From Erythrobacteraceae bacterium CFH 75059 (GTDB lineage: Bacteria; Pseudomonadota; Alphaproteobacteria; Sphingomonadales; Sphingomonadaceae), in NCBI GenBank assembly GCA_004331795.1, contig SJSR01000001.1, forward strand, positions 806,001 to 870,000: a stretch of DNA of 64,000 nt. Direction: 5' to 3'. The translations under genes and the position numbers were made by a program. Below are positions 51,330-60,340 of this stretch, one piece after another. The notes beneath the pieces were generated by a model, which was not told the DNA's origin, made no database searches, and worked only from the letters and a program-made list of their open reading frames with translations. Positions within the stretch are counted from its first letter, which is position 1. Every line of letters begins with the position of its first letter.

Positions 51330-52024
51330 CGGCGCGCGAACCGGAAGTACCAGACCTCGTGCCCCTGCTTGCGCGCCTTGGCCTCGTAGCGGGTCTCGGG
51401 CCAGCCCGAAGGGCGCTGCTGCCAGCTGCGCGGGCCGTCCGTCAGCCAGGTGAAGGCATCCCGGTGGCGACGCATGACCATCAGCGCGTGGCGCAGATAG
51501 ACCGGGTGGTCGGTTCCGAACCGCAGCTCCCCGCCCGGCTTCAGCTTGGCGGCGAACAGGGTCACCGGCCCGTCATTCATCATCCGCCGCTTGGCATGAC
51601 GCGCCTTCGGCCATGGGTCGGGATGGAGGAGGTAGATCATGGTCAGCGATCCGTCCGGCACGCGCCTCAGCACCTCCAGCGCATCGCCATGGTGCAGACG
51701 GACATTCGCCAACCGCCCTTCCTGCACATGGACGAGCGCTGCGGCCACGCCGTTCAGGAACGGTTCGGCGCCGATGAAGCCGTGATCGGGCAGCAGGTCG
51801 GCCCGGGCGGCGAGATGCTCGCCCCCGCCAAAGCCGATCTCGAAATGCAGCGGGCACTCCACGCCGAAAAGGCGCCCGGCCGTCACGGGGCCGTCCGCAG
51901 GCACGGCGATCTGCGGAAGGAGCGTGTCCACCAGCTCCTGCTGCCGGGCGCGCAGGGGCTTGCCGACCGAGCGGCCGTAAAGCCGGTTGAGGGTGAGCGG
52001 GTCGCCGGGTTTGTGCGCGGTCAT
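51326..52024 (-). CDS. trmB: tRNA (guanine-N7-)-methyltransferase
   Basis: A 232-residue TrmB: RLYGRSVGKPLRARQQELVDTLLPQI, EIGFGGGEHLAARA (SAM loop), FIGAEPFLNGVAAAL, and the hallmark YLLHPDPWPKARHAKRRMM. It forms m7G46 in tRNA. The start at 52024 gives the typical length; the longer frame is a shadow. It is the first gene of the run to the ATP-grasp gene. Confidence 0.94.
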   Translation of the reverse strand: MTAHKPGDPLTLNRLYGRSVGKPLRARQQELVDTLLPQIAVPADGPVTAGRLFGVECPLHFEIGFGGGEHLAARADLLPDHGFIGAEPFLNGVAAALVHVQEGRLANVRLHHGDALEVLRRVPDGSLTMIYLLHPDPWPKARHAKRRMMNDGPVTLFAAKLKPGGELRFGTDHPVYLRHALMVMRRHRDAFTWLTDGPRSWQQRPSGWPETRYEAKARKQGHEVWYFRFARR

Positions 52025-52128
52025 GGCCGCGCGCCTTATAGCGGCCGTTGCCGATGCGCCAGCGGGGCTGTTTCGCTCCGCGCGCAGCCGTGGTAATCTC
52101 GATGTCTGGCTGACCGGGAGGCCGTCCA

Positions 52129-52479
52129 CTGAGCGAGCATGATTTCGCCGCGACCTATGCCGCGCTCCGCACCGTGATGCTGCGCAATGCCGGCGAGCAG
52201 ATTGTCGCGGAAGATGCCCCCGGATCACTGATCCTGCGAACCCACGCTCGCGATGCCAAGGGGCAACCTGGCTGGTTCGGCACGGTGACGGTGAAGAAGA
52301 GCTACGTCGCTTATCACCTGATGCCGCTTTACGAGCAGCCGGCACTGGCGGACGGGCTCAGTGCTGGGCTGGCCAAACGGCGTCAGGGAAAAACTTGCTT
52401 CAACTTCAAGGATGTCGATGAAGCCCTGTTCGAAGAAGTTGCGGCGCTGACCGCGCGGTGTGCGGACAGCGCCGGATAG
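52129..52479 (+). CDS. Small conserved protein (DUF1801-like), probable CTG start
   Basis: A 116-residue protein with SEHDFAATYAALRTVMLRNA start, GWFGTVTVKKSYVAYHLMPLYEQPAL and KRRQGKTCFNFKDVDEALFEEV. The family I recall has the same FFGAV..SYVSFHLMPLY and GKTCFNFK core. No ATG or GTG exists upstream of the conserved N-terminus; CTG at 52129 has GGGAGG 7 nt upstream, and an in-frame TGA at 52111 closes the frame. The first ATG (52174) would remove the first helix. The role is unknown. Confidence 0.72.
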   Translation: MSEHDFAATYAALRTVMLRNAGEQIVAEDAPGSLILRTHARDAKGQPGWFGTVTVKKSYVAYHLMPLYEQPALADGLSAGLAKRRQGKTCFNFKDVDEALFEEVAALTARCADSAG

Positions 52480-52485
52480 CGGCGG

Positions 52486-53181
52486 TCAGGCCGCGACGGC
52501 GCCCGCCTCGGTGTCCACCAGCACGTAGCCGCGCCCCCAGACGGTCTCGATGTAGTTCTCCCCGCCGCAGGCCTGCGAGAGCTTCTTGCGCAGCTTGCAG
52601 ATGAACACGTCGATGATCTTGAGTTCCGGTTCGTCCATGCCGCCATACAGGTGGTTGAGGAACATTTCTTTGGTCAGCGTCGTGCCCTTGCGCAGGGACA
52701 GCAGCTCCAGCATGGCGTATTCCTTGCCGGTGAGGTGGACCCGCGCGCCATCGACCTCCACCGTCTTGGCGTCGAGGTTCACCGCCAGCTTGCCGGTGCG
52801 GATCACCGACTGGCTGTGTCCCTTGGACCGGCGCACGACCGCGTGGATGCGGGCGATCAGTTCCTCGCGGTGGAACGGCTTGGTGACATAGTCGTCGGCA
52901 CCGAAGCCGAAGGAGCGGATCTTGGAGTCCATCTCGCCCACGCCGGACAGGATGAGCACAGGCGTCTGCACCTTGGCCACGCGCAGCTTCTTGAGCACGT
53001 CGTAGCCGTGCATGTCGGGCAGGTTCAGGTCGAGCAGGATGATGTCGTAGTCGTAGAGCTTGCCCAGATCGAGGCCTTCTTCCCCGAGGTCCGTGGAGTA
53101 GACGTTGAACCCTTCATTGCCGAGCATGAGCTCAATGGCTTTTGCGGTGGTCGGCTCGTCTTCGATCAAAAGCACGCGCAT
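52486..53181 (-). CDS. ctrA: Cell-cycle response regulator CtrA
   Basis: A 231-residue OmpR-type regulator starting [20 protein letters not shown]. The phospho-acceptor is Asp51 ([15 protein letters not shown]), Lys is in [11 protein letters not shown], and a winged-helix domain has [32 protein letters not shown] and [14 protein letters not shown]. Length and sequence fit CtrA, the master cell-cycle regulator that recognises TTAA-type sites. Its upstream region has GANTC sites and TTAACC arms. Confidence 0.95.
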   Translation of the reverse strand: MRVLLIEDEPTTAKAIELMLGNEGFNVYSTDLGEEGLDLGKLYDYDIILLDLNLPDMHGYDVLKKLRVAKVQTPVLILSGVGEMDSKIRSFGFGADDYVTKPFHREELIARIHAVVRRSKGHSQSVIRTGKLAVNLDAKTVEVDGARVHLTGKEYAMLELLSLRKGTTLTKEMFLNHLYGGMDEPELKIIDVFICKLRKKLSQACGGENYIETVWGRGYVLVDTEAGAVAA

Positions 53182-53215
53182 GGCCCGGTGTCCCCCTTCG
53201 CCCTGATACCGTCGA

Positions 53216-53281
53216 GACTCTCTTGTGCCGGAGTCTTGACTCGAATTAACCACACGAGAGGTGAAGGGGAAAGGTTAATTC
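53216..53281 (-). promoter_or_regulatory. ctrA control region with three GANTC sites and a TTAACC inverted repeat
   Basis: GANTC (CcrM methylation) sites lie at 53216-53220, 53231-53235 and 53238-53242. Directly beside them a perfect inverted repeat GAATTAACC (53243-53251) and GGTTAATTC (53273-53281) is separated by 21 nt, so the arms are 30 bp (about three turns) apart. TTAACC is the CtrA half-site. The elements lie 35-100 nt upstream of ctrA, between it and rpoN. Confidence 0.7.
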
Positions 53282-53310
53282 TTTGTTTCACCAGCGGTGA
53301 GTGGAAAGGC

Positions 53311-54750
53311 TCAGGCCAAGCCCGCCAGCCGGTGCCGCCGCCGCCGCTGGACCGAACTGCCAAGCCCAAGCGCCTCGCGGTATTTGGCGACCGTCCGGCG
53401 AGCGAGATCGTACCCTTCTGTGCGCAGGACGGCCACCAGCGCATCGTCCGAGAGCACGGCGTCCGGCGCCTCGGCGGCGATGAGGGCGCGGATGCGCGCC
53501 TTGACCGCCTCGGAGGATGCCTCGCCGTCCCCCTCGGCCGCGACGCCGCTGGAGAAGAAATAGCGCAGCTCGAACGTGCCGAAGGGACAGGACAGGTACT
53601 TGTTCGCCGCCACCCGGCTGACGGTCGACTCGTGCATGGCGATGTCCTGCGCCACCTCGCGCAGGGTCAGCGGGCGCATCGCCGCGACGCCCTGACGGAA
53701 GAAGCCGGCCTGGTGGCGGATGATCGCGGCGGCCGTCTTGAGGATCGTCTTCTGGCGCTGGTCCAGGGCGCGGATGATCCAGTTCGCCTCCTGAAGCTGT
53801 TCGTCGAGCCAGCGGCGCGCCGCCTTGCCGGGGCAGCCGTTGCGCAGTTCGAGGTAGTAGGGGCGGTTGACCACCAGACGCGGCAGGGTCGCCTCGTTCA
53901 GCCGGACCTCCCAGTCCGCCCCGCGCGGCAGCACCAGCACGTCGGGCACGATCGCCTCGTCGCCGCAGCCGCCGAACCGGCAGCCCGGCTTGGGATCGTA
54001 GCGGCGCAGCTCCGCCAGCATGTCCGCCAGATCCTCGTCGTCCACCTCGCACAGGCGCTTCAGCCGCTCGACCTCGCCGCGCGCCACCAGGTCGAGATTG
54101 TCGATCAGCCGCGCCATGCAGGGATCGTAGCGGTCGGCATCGCGCGCCTGCAGCGCCAGGCATTCGGCGAGCGTGCGCGCGCCGATGCCGGGCGGGTCGA
54201 GCGACTGCACCCGTTTGAGCGCTCGCTCCATCTCCGCGACCGGCACGCCATGCTCCCGCGCCAGCGCATCGAGCGGAGTGGCAAGATAGCCGGCCTCGTC
54301 CAGTTCGCCGATCACGGCCATGGCCAGTTGCGCCTCGCGCCGGTCGAAGGCCGCGCCCGCGATCTGGGCCGCCAGATGCTCGCTCAGGGTCGGAAGGCTC
54401 GCCGCGCGGGCGTCGGGTTCCGCCGGCGCGTCGGCACCGCCCGCATACGAATCGCTGCCCCATGCACCGTCGTCGCGGCCGCCGCCGTTCCAGGTTTCTT
54501 CGAGGTCGAGCGCGTCGTGACCTGTCCCGAAGCCGTCGGCGCTCGGCTCCGCGGCGATCGCGTCCGGCTCCGCCGCCGGTTCCGCCGCGGTGTCGCCCAC
54601 TTCCAGCAGCGGATTGGCGCTCAGGCTTTGGGCGATGAAGGTTTCCAGCTCGAGATTGGAGAGGGCGAGCAGCTTCACCGCCTGCTGCATCTGCGGCGAC
54701 ATCACCAGCGTCTGGCTCTGCCGCATCTCGAGGCGCGCCGACAGCGCCAT
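53311..54750 (-). CDS. rpoN: RNA polymerase sigma-54 factor
   Basis: A 479-residue sigma-54: Gln/Leu-rich region I (LEMRQSQTLVMSPQMQQAVKLLALSNLELETFI), acidic region II, core-binding region and a C-terminal RpoN box ARRTVAKYRE (about residues 450-459). It directs transcription from -24/-12 promoters with enhancer proteins. lptB lies 29 nt upstream, the common lptB-rpoN order. Confidence 0.95.
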   Translation of the reverse strand: MALSARLEMRQSQTLVMSPQMQQAVKLLALSNLELETFIAQSLSANPLLEVGDTAAEPAAEPDAIAAEPSADGFGTGHDALDLEETWNGGGRDDGAWGSDSYAGGADAPAEPDARAASLPTLSEHLAAQIAGAAFDRREAQLAMAVIGELDEAGYLATPLDALAREHGVPVAEMERALKRVQSLDPPGIGARTLAECLALQARDADRYDPCMARLIDNLDLVARGEVERLKRLCEVDDEDLADMLAELRRYDPKPGCRFGGCGDEAIVPDVLVLPRGADWEVRLNEATLPRLVVNRPYYLELRNGCPGKAARRWLDEQLQEANWIIRALDQRQKTILKTAAAIIRHQAGFFRQGVAAMRPLTLREVAQDIAMHESTVSRVAANKYLSCPFGTFELRYFFSSGVAAEGDGEASSEAVKARIRALIAAEAPDAVLSDDALVAVLRTEGYDLARRTVAKYREALGLGSSVQRRRRHRLAGLA

Positions 54751-54779
54751 GATCGTCCTCTCTTCTGTGCCTCGCCCGG

Positions 54780-55580
54780 CTAGAGGGTGAAGCTTTCGCC
54801 GAGGTAAAGCCGCCGCACGTCTTCGTCCGCGACCAGCGCCTGCGGCGTGCCCGCAAACAGCACCTTGCCGCCGTAGATGATACAGGCGCGGTCGACGATC
54901 TCCAACGTCTCGCGCACGTTGTGATCGGTGATCAGAACGCCGATCCCGCGCTGCTTGAGGTCCTTGACGAGGTCGCGAATGTCGCTGATCGAAAGCGGAT
55001 CAATGCCGGCGAACGGTTCGTCGAGCAGCATGATCGACGGCTTGGCCGCCAGCGCGCGGGCAATCTCGCAGCGGCGCCGCTCGCCGCCCGACAACGCCAT
55101 CGCCGGGCTGGATCGCAGCCGCGTCAGCCCGAACTCGTCGAGCAGCCGCTCCAGCTCCGCCGCGCGCGCGCGCCGGTCCGGCTCCACCATCTCGAGCACG
55201 CAGTTGATGTTCTGCTCGACCGTCATGCCGCGGAAGATGCTCGTCTCCTGCGGCAGATAGCCGAGGCCGAGGATCGCGCGCCGGTACATCGGCAGGTGGG
55301 TGACGTCCTCGCCATCCATCAGGATGCGCCCGGTGTCGGGCTTCACCAGCCCCATGATCGAGTAGAAACAGGTCGTCTTGCCGGCGCCGTTCGGCCCGAG
55401 CAGGCCCAGCACCTCGCCCTTGCCCACAGTGAGCGAGATGTCGTTGAGCACGCTGCGCTTGTCGTAGCTCTTGGCGATCGACACGACCTCCAGCCCGCCC
55501 TGCGGGATCGGCGGCGCGGCGCCGAGCACGGCGGCGTCGGCAGCAAAGGACGGATCGTGGTCGGCCATCGGGTCAGGCAT
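54780..55580 (-). CDS. lptB: LPS-export ABC transporter ATP-binding protein
   Basis: A 266-residue ATPase: Walker A LLGPNGAGKTTCF, Q-loop GYLPQETSIFRGMTVEQNI, signature ALSGGERRRCEIARAL, Walker B IMLLDEPFAGIDPLSI and switch His in LITDHNV. It powers lipid export to the outer membrane with LptFG; in sphingomonads, which have glycosphingolipids in place of LPS, the cargo is open. Starts at 55580 (MPDPMADHD) or 55568 are possible; neither has a clear ribosome site. Confidence 0.94.
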   Translation of the reverse strand: MPDPMADHDPSFAADAAVLGAAPPIPQGGLEVVSIAKSYDKRSVLNDISLTVGKGEVLGLLGPNGAGKTTCFYSIMGLVKPDTGRILMDGEDVTHLPMYRRAILGLGYLPQETSIFRGMTVEQNINCVLEMVEPDRRARAAELERLLDEFGLTRLRSSPAMALSGGERRRCEIARALAAKPSIMLLDEPFAGIDPLSISDIRDLVKDLKQRGIGVLITDHNVRETLEIVDRACIIYGGKVLFAGTPQALVADEDVRRLYLGESFTL

Positions 55581-55716
55581 AGGGGGCGCCGCGCGGCTTG
55601 GAAAGGGCACGCGCGGCAGGACCGGCGGCAGGGGCGGCGGATGGTGCGGGGCGGCGGCTTGCACATCCGCGGCGGGTCTGGGACAAGACCTCCCGCAGGC
55701 AGGCGGGAGTGGCGAG

Positions 55717-56106
55717 ATGAACGAGCGAACCCGATGGAGCGGGGCGCGGGCGGCAGAGGCGGCATCGCGCCGCCGGACGCGCGACTGGCGCCGCGCGATG
55801 AGCGACAATGTCGCCACGGCGCTGCTGGTCTACACCACGCTGCAGATCTTCCTGACCGTCAAGGCGCTGGCAAAGGCGACCGATTACTCGCTGTGGCCGT
55901 ACGTGTCGCTGGTGGGCATGGTGGCGCTGTTCATCCCGTTCGGCCGCTCGGCGGAAAGACGCTGGGCCGCGCTTTCCGACGCGCGCGCGGCCGATCCCGC
56001 GCTGGCGCCGCACTTCCGCCGCGATCAGGCGCTGGTGTGGAGCCTCGCCATCGGCCTGCCGCTGCTGCTCACCTGGGTGTTCCGCCTGCTGTTTGCCGCC
56101 GCCTGA
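55717..56106 (+). CDS. Small two- or three-span membrane protein, unknown function
   Basis: A 129-residue protein: a basic N-terminus (RWSGARAAEAASRRRTRDWRRAM), membrane spans around NVATALLVYTTLQIFLTVKAL, LWPYVSLVGMVALFIPFG and ALVWSLAIGLPLLLTWVFRLLF. I do not recognise a family. GGGAG lies 8 nt upstream of the chosen ATG. It is divergent from lptB and convergent with ppa. Confidence 0.68.
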   Translation: MNERTRWSGARAAEAASRRRTRDWRRAMSDNVATALLVYTTLQIFLTVKALAKATDYSLWPYVSLVGMVALFIPFGRSAERRWAALSDARAADPALAPHFRRDQALVWSLAIGLPLLLTWVFRLLFAAA

Positions 56107-56131
56107 GCGAACGCGGCGCCGGCGCTGCGGA

Positions 56132-56698
56132 TTACTCGGCGTCCTTGCGCTCCAGCCCCGGATTGGCCGGCCGCACCTTGGCCAGCTCGATCGCCTCCAG
56201 CACGATGCGGCGCGCATCGTCGCGCGATCCCCAGTGGCCCACGCGCACCCACTTCTCCTTCTCCAGATCCTTGTAGTGGGTGAAGAAGTGCTCGATCTGC
56301 TCGAAGATGATCGCGGGCAGATCGCCCCGCTCGTTGACGTTCGAGTAGTAGGGAAAGGTCGTGTCCACCGGCACGCAGACGAGCTTCTCGTCGCCGCCGT
56401 GCTCGTCCTCGAGGTGCAGCACGCCGATCGGGCGGGCGCGGACGATGCAGCCGGGGATGAACGGGCTGCGCGCGATCACCAGCGCGTCCAGCGGGTCGCC
56501 GTCCGGCGACAGCGTGTGCGGGACGAAGCCGTAATTGGCGGGGTAGCGCATGGGGGTGTGGAGGATGCGGTCGACGAACAGCGCGCCGCTGTCCTTGTCG
56601 AACTCGTACTTGACCGGCTCGCCCCCGCTCGGCACCTCAATGATGACGTTGAGGTCGTCGGGCGGATTGCTTCCCACGGGGATCTTGTCGATACGCAT
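56132..56698 (-). CDS. ppa: Inorganic pyrophosphatase
   Basis: A 188-residue family I pyrophosphatase: IIEVPSGGEPVKYEFDKDSGALFVDR, YPANYGFVPHTLSPDGDPLDALV (metal-binding Asp cluster) and FFTHYKDLEKEKWVRVGHWG. It hydrolyses PPi to phosphate. It is divergent from hisS with 87 nt between starts. The start is chosen at MRIDKIPVGSNPP. Confidence 0.95.
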   Translation of the reverse strand: MRIDKIPVGSNPPDDLNVIIEVPSGGEPVKYEFDKDSGALFVDRILHTPMRYPANYGFVPHTLSPDGDPLDALVIARSPFIPGCIVRARPIGVLHLEDEHGGDEKLVCVPVDTTFPYYSNVNERGDLPAIIFEQIEHFFTHYKDLEKEKWVRVGHWGSRDDARRIVLEAIELAKVRPANPGLERKDAE

Positions 56699-56785
56699 GG
56701 CGCGAGCCTGTAGAAGCGGCGGTGCTGCGCCGCAACACGCGAATGCTTTTCCGTGCCGGCACGAGACGCTAAGCGCGCACGCGAC

Positions 56786-58063
56786 ATGAAGCCCTCCACC
56801 CCCAAGGCCATCCGCGGCACGCAGGACATCTTCGGCGCCGAGGCGGAGGCGTTCGCCTTCGTCGTCGACACCTTCGAACGCGTGCGCAAGCTCTACCGCT
56901 TCCGCCGGGTCGAGATGCCGGTGTTCGAGCGCACGGAGGTGTTCAGCCGCGCCATCGGCGAGACGACCGACGTGGTCTCCAAGGAAATGTATTCCTTCGA
57001 GGACCGGGGCGGGGACTCGCTGACCCTCAGGCCCGAATTCACTGCCGGCATCGCCCGCGCCTACCTGACGAACGGGTGGCAGCAGCACGCGCCGCTGAGG
57101 GTGGCGACCCACGGTCCGCTGTTCCGCTACGAACGGCCGCAGAAGGGCCGCTATCGCCAGTTTCACCAGATCGACGCGGAGATCCTCGGAGCCGCCGAGC
57201 CGATGGCCGATGTCGAACTGCTGGCGATGGCCGACCATGTCCTGCGCGATCTCGGCATCACGGGCGTGACGCTGCATCTCAACACGCTGGGCGACGCGGA
57301 CAGCCGCGAGCGGTGGCGCAGCGCGCTGGTGGCCTATTTCCGCGAGGTGGCGGGCGACCTCAGCGCCGAATCGCGAGCCCGGCTGGAAAAGAATCCGCTG
57401 CGCATCCTCGACAGCAAGGATCCGGCCGACCGGCGCTTCGTGGCGGAGGCGCCGACGATCGACACCTTCCTGTCTGACGAGGCGCTGCGGTTCTTCGAAC
57501 AGGTGACGGACGGGCTGGACGCGGCGGGCGTCGGCTGGACACGGGCGCGGAGCCTCGTCCGGGGTCTCGACTACTACCGCCACACCGCCTTCGAGTTCGT
57601 GCCGGACGAAGGGTCGGCCGCGGCGGCGGCGCTGGGCGCGCAGAGCACGGTGCTGGGCGGGGGGCGTTACGACGGGCTGATGGAATCGCTCGGTGGCCCG
57701 CCGACCCCGGCGGTGGGCTGGGCCGCCGGCATCGAGCGGCTGGCGATGCTGGTGGGTGAGCGGGGAGATGTTCCGGCTGATGTGATCGTAGTGGTGGAGG
57801 ATGATGAGCGCATGGCTCAAAGCTTCGCCGCGCTGCGTGTTCTACGCGAGGAGGGATTGTCGGCTGAGTTGATCGCCAGCGGGTCTGCACGTAAGCGGTT
57901 TGATAAGGCGGCAAAAGCTAACCCGCGCGCTATCCTCTCCATCGGCGCGCAGGGCATGATGGGTGCTCCCATCCGCAGCAACGATGAAGTCCTAGTGGAT
58001 CGACTAGGTGACCTGCTTTACGAGAAGGTTTTCTCTAACCCCACGACGTCACCCCGGACTTGA
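56786..58063 (+). CDS. hisS: Histidyl-tRNA synthetase
   Basis: A 425-residue class II synthetase starting [17 protein letters not shown]. Motif 2 is [18 protein letters not shown], the histidine motif [13 protein letters not shown] is present, and motif 3 is [12 protein letters not shown]. From about 57755 the anticodon-binding domain shows a different codon choice (three CTA Leu codons, many GCT, GAT and AAA). The last seven codons and the stop lie inside a REP-like repeat, giving the odd end NPTTSPRT. Confidence 0.93.
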   Translation: MKPSTPKAIRGTQDIFGAEAEAFAFVVDTFERVRKLYRFRRVEMPVFERTEVFSRAIGETTDVVSKEMYSFEDRGGDSLTLRPEFTAGIARAYLTNGWQQHAPLRVATHGPLFRYERPQKGRYRQFHQIDAEILGAAEPMADVELLAMADHVLRDLGITGVTLHLNTLGDADSRERWRSALVAYFREVAGDLSAESRARLEKNPLRILDSKDPADRRFVAEAPTIDTFLSDEALRFFEQVTDGLDAAGVGWTRARSLVRGLDYYRHTAFEFVPDEGSAAAAALGAQSTVLGGGRYDGLMESLGGPPTPAVGWAAGIERLAMLVGERGDVPADVIVVVEDDERMAQSFAALRVLREEGLSAELIASGSARKRFDKAAKANPRAILSIGAQGMMGAPIRSNDEVLVDRLGDLLYEKVFSNPTTSPRT

Positions 58064-58134
58064 TCCGGGGTCCAGCTTCCTTTTGCGACGCCGGCAGGTA
58101 AGAAGCCTAGCCCCGGATCAAGTCCGGGGCGACG
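58047..58134. repeat. REP-like inverted pair spanning the hisS stop
   Basis: Two copies of a palindromic unit (CCCCGGACTTGATCCGGGG at 58052-58070 and its near-complement at 58111-58129) face each other, flanked by CGTC/GACG. They could fold as two hairpins or one long one. Units of this sequence are scattered through many alphaproteobacterial genomes. Its insertion has changed the hisS end and sits 16 nt before the prfA start. Confidence 0.8.
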
Positions 58135-58149
58135 GAGTGTTGGAACAAC

Positions 58150-59217
58150 GTGCAGATCCCTCCCGAACGCCTCAACCAGATCACCCGCCGCTTCGCCGAG
58201 ATCGAGGCGCGGCTGGCGAGCGGGGTGCTGGAGGGTGACGCCTTCGTGCAGGCGTCGCGGGACTATGCCGAGCTGGAACCCGTCGCCCGCACCGCCCGCG
58301 AAGTGCAGGCGATGCGCGCGGAGATGAAGGCGCTTGAGGAGCTGCTGGCCGACCCCGACATGCGGCCCATGGCGGAGGAGGATCTCGCCCGCATCCGCGC
58401 CGCGCTGCCGGAGAAGGAGCGCGCGCTCGCCCTGGCCATGCTGCCGCGCGACGCCGCCGATGCGCGGCCCGCGATGCTGGAAATCCGCGCTGGCACCGGC
58501 GGGGACGAGGCGGCCCTGTTCGCCGGCGACCTGTACCGCATGTATGAACGCTTCGCCGCCGAGCAGGGCTGGCGGGTGGAGCCGGTCTCGATGAACGCGA
58601 GCGACATCGGCGGGTTCAAGGAGATCGTCGCCAGCGTGACCGGCGCCGGCGTGTTCGCCAAGCTCAAGTTCGAATCGGGCGTCCACCGGGTGCAGCGCGT
58701 GCCCGAGACCGAAAGCGGCGGGCGCATCCACACCAGCGCCGCGACCGTCGCCGTGCTGCCCGAACCGGACGAGATCGACGTCGCCATTGATCCTGCCGAC
58801 CTCAAGGTTGACGTCTACCGCGCGAGCGGGGCCGGGGGGCAGCATGTCAACACGACGGACAGCGCGGTGCGGATCACCCACCTTCCGACCGGCACCGTCG
58901 TCACCTGCCAGGACGGGCGCAGCCAGCACAAGAACCGCGAGAAGGCGATGCAGGTGCTGCGCGCGCGGCTGTTCGAGGCGCAGCGTGCCGCGACGCAGGG
59001 CGCCGAGGCGGAGGCGCGCCGCGCCATGGTCGGCAGCGGCGACCGGTCCGAACGCATCCGCACCTACAACTTTCCCCAAGGGCGCGTGACCGACCACCGC
59101 ATCGGCCTGACGCTGCACAAGCTGCCCGACATCCTGGCCGGTCCGGGGCTGGGCGAACTCGTCGACGCGCTCGTCGCGGCAGACGAGGCGGCGCGGCTGG
59201 CGCAGGCCGATGAGTGA
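58150..59217 (+). CDS. prfA: Peptide chain release factor 1
   Basis: A 355-residue RF1 with a GTG start ([19 protein letters not shown]). It has the coiled domain 1, [41 protein letters not shown] and the catalytic [15 protein letters not shown]. It terminates translation at UAA/UAG. prmC follows with an 8-nt overlap and methylates this GGQ glutamine. Confidence 0.95.
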   Translation: MQIPPERLNQITRRFAEIEARLASGVLEGDAFVQASRDYAELEPVARTAREVQAMRAEMKALEELLADPDMRPMAEEDLARIRAALPEKERALALAMLPRDAADARPAMLEIRAGTGGDEAALFAGDLYRMYERFAAEQGWRVEPVSMNASDIGGFKEIVASVTGAGVFAKLKFESGVHRVQRVPETESGGRIHTSAATVAVLPEPDEIDVAIDPADLKVDVYRASGAGGQHVNTTDSAVRITHLPTGTVVTCQDGRSQHKNREKAMQVLRARLFEAQRAATQGAEAEARRAMVGSGDRSERIRTYNFPQGRVTDHRIGLTLHKLPDILAGPGLGELVDALVAADEAARLAQADE

Positions 59218-60082
59218 TCGCGCGACCGGGCGGACACACGGCACCAGCAGCATCGCCGCGGCCTTGCGTCAGGGAGCCGAACACCTGGCCGCCACCTCTC
59301 CGACCGGGCGCCTCGATGCCGAGCTGCTGATGGCCCATGCGCTTGGTGTGAGCCGCTCCGACCTCCTGCTGCGGCATACGCGCGAGGCGGTGCCGGAAGG
59401 CTTTGCCGGGCTTGTCGCCCGCCGGGCCCGGCACGAGCCGGTGGCCTACATCACCGGCGAGCAGGAGTTCTACGGCCTCGCCTTCGCAGTCACGCCCGAC
59501 GTCCTCATTCCCCGGGGCGACAGCGAGGTGCTGGTCGACGCGGCGCTGGCGCTCGATCCGCCTCCGCGCCGGGTGCTGGACCTTGGCACCGGCTCGGGTG
59601 CGTTGCTGCTGGCGGTGCTGGCCCACGTGCCGCACGCGCGCGGCACCGGCCTCGACCGCAGCGGCGCCGCGCTCGCCGTGGCGAGGCGCAACGCCAGCGC
59701 GCTGTGTCTGGAAGAGCGGGCACGCTTCGTCGCGGCGGACTGGTCCTGCCTCGGGTGGTCGGACACGCTGGGGTGTCATGATCTGGTGCTGTGCAATCCG
59801 CCCTACGTGCCGACGGGAGCGCCGCTGCCCGCCGATGTGCGCGACTTCGAACCGGGCGGGGCGCTCTTCGCCGGCGCGGACGGGCTCGACGCGTATCGGC
59901 TGCTCGTGCCGCAGCTGGATGCGCTGGTCGCCGATGGCGGGGCCGTGCTGCTGGAGACGGGCGACGCGCAGGGCGGCGCGGTGCTGGCGCTGGCCGAGAG
60001 TTGCGGATGGCGCGGCGAGGTGCGGCACGACCTCGGCGGCCGCCCGCGTCTCGTGGCGCTTCGCCGGGCGGCATGTCCCTGA
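59210..60082 (+). CDS. prmC: Release factor glutamine methyltransferase
   Basis: A 290-residue PrmC: helical N-terminal domain ([20 protein letters not shown]), [34 protein letters not shown] loop [16 protein letters not shown], and the catalytic [10 protein letters not shown]. It methylates Gln of the GGQ motif in RF1 and RF2. It overlaps prfA by 8 nt and is probably translated together with it. Confidence 0.94.
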   Translation: MSDRATGRTHGTSSIAAALRQGAEHLAATSPTGRLDAELLMAHALGVSRSDLLLRHTREAVPEGFAGLVARRARHEPVAYITGEQEFYGLAFAVTPDVLIPRGDSEVLVDAALALDPPPRRVLDLGTGSGALLLAVLAHVPHARGTGLDRSGAALAVARRNASALCLEERARFVAADWSCLGWSDTLGCHDLVLCNPPYVPTGAPLPADVRDFEPGGALFAGADGLDAYRLLVPQLDALVADGGAVLLETGDAQGGAVLALAESCGWRGEVRHDLGGRPRLVALRRAACP

Positions 60083-60102
60083 ATGGGCATGGCGGAAAGG
60101 TC

Positions 60103-60131
60103 TTGGCAAAGGCTGACGCCGTCGCTACTTC
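60103..60131 (+). promoter_or_regulatory. Weak candidate promoter before the DUF4167 gene
   Basis: TTGGCA (60103-60108) and TACTTC (60126-60131) are 17 nt apart. The region 60083-60340 otherwise holds no convincing gene. The -10 match is poor. Confidence 0.25.
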
Positions 60132-60340
60132 TGTTCGTGACCGCTCCGCAGCGCACAGCGCCGACGGACCGGGCAGCTCCGAAATCGGTGGGCCGCGCGC
60201 CTTCTTCCGAAGGCCGGGTCAGACGGCTGGGGGTGCGGCGCGGCGCATGGCGCGCCCGCGTGAGGGCGAGAGAGACGGACGCGGGGCACGCCGCCGCCGC
60301 TGGCGCGGCACCCTGAGGTCCCAACAAGGAAGAACCTCCT

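Noticed and set aside
60083-60316. Short frame between prmC and DUF4167
   Set aside because: No ribosome site, biased Arg/Ala composition; the region is better seen as a leader or promoter.
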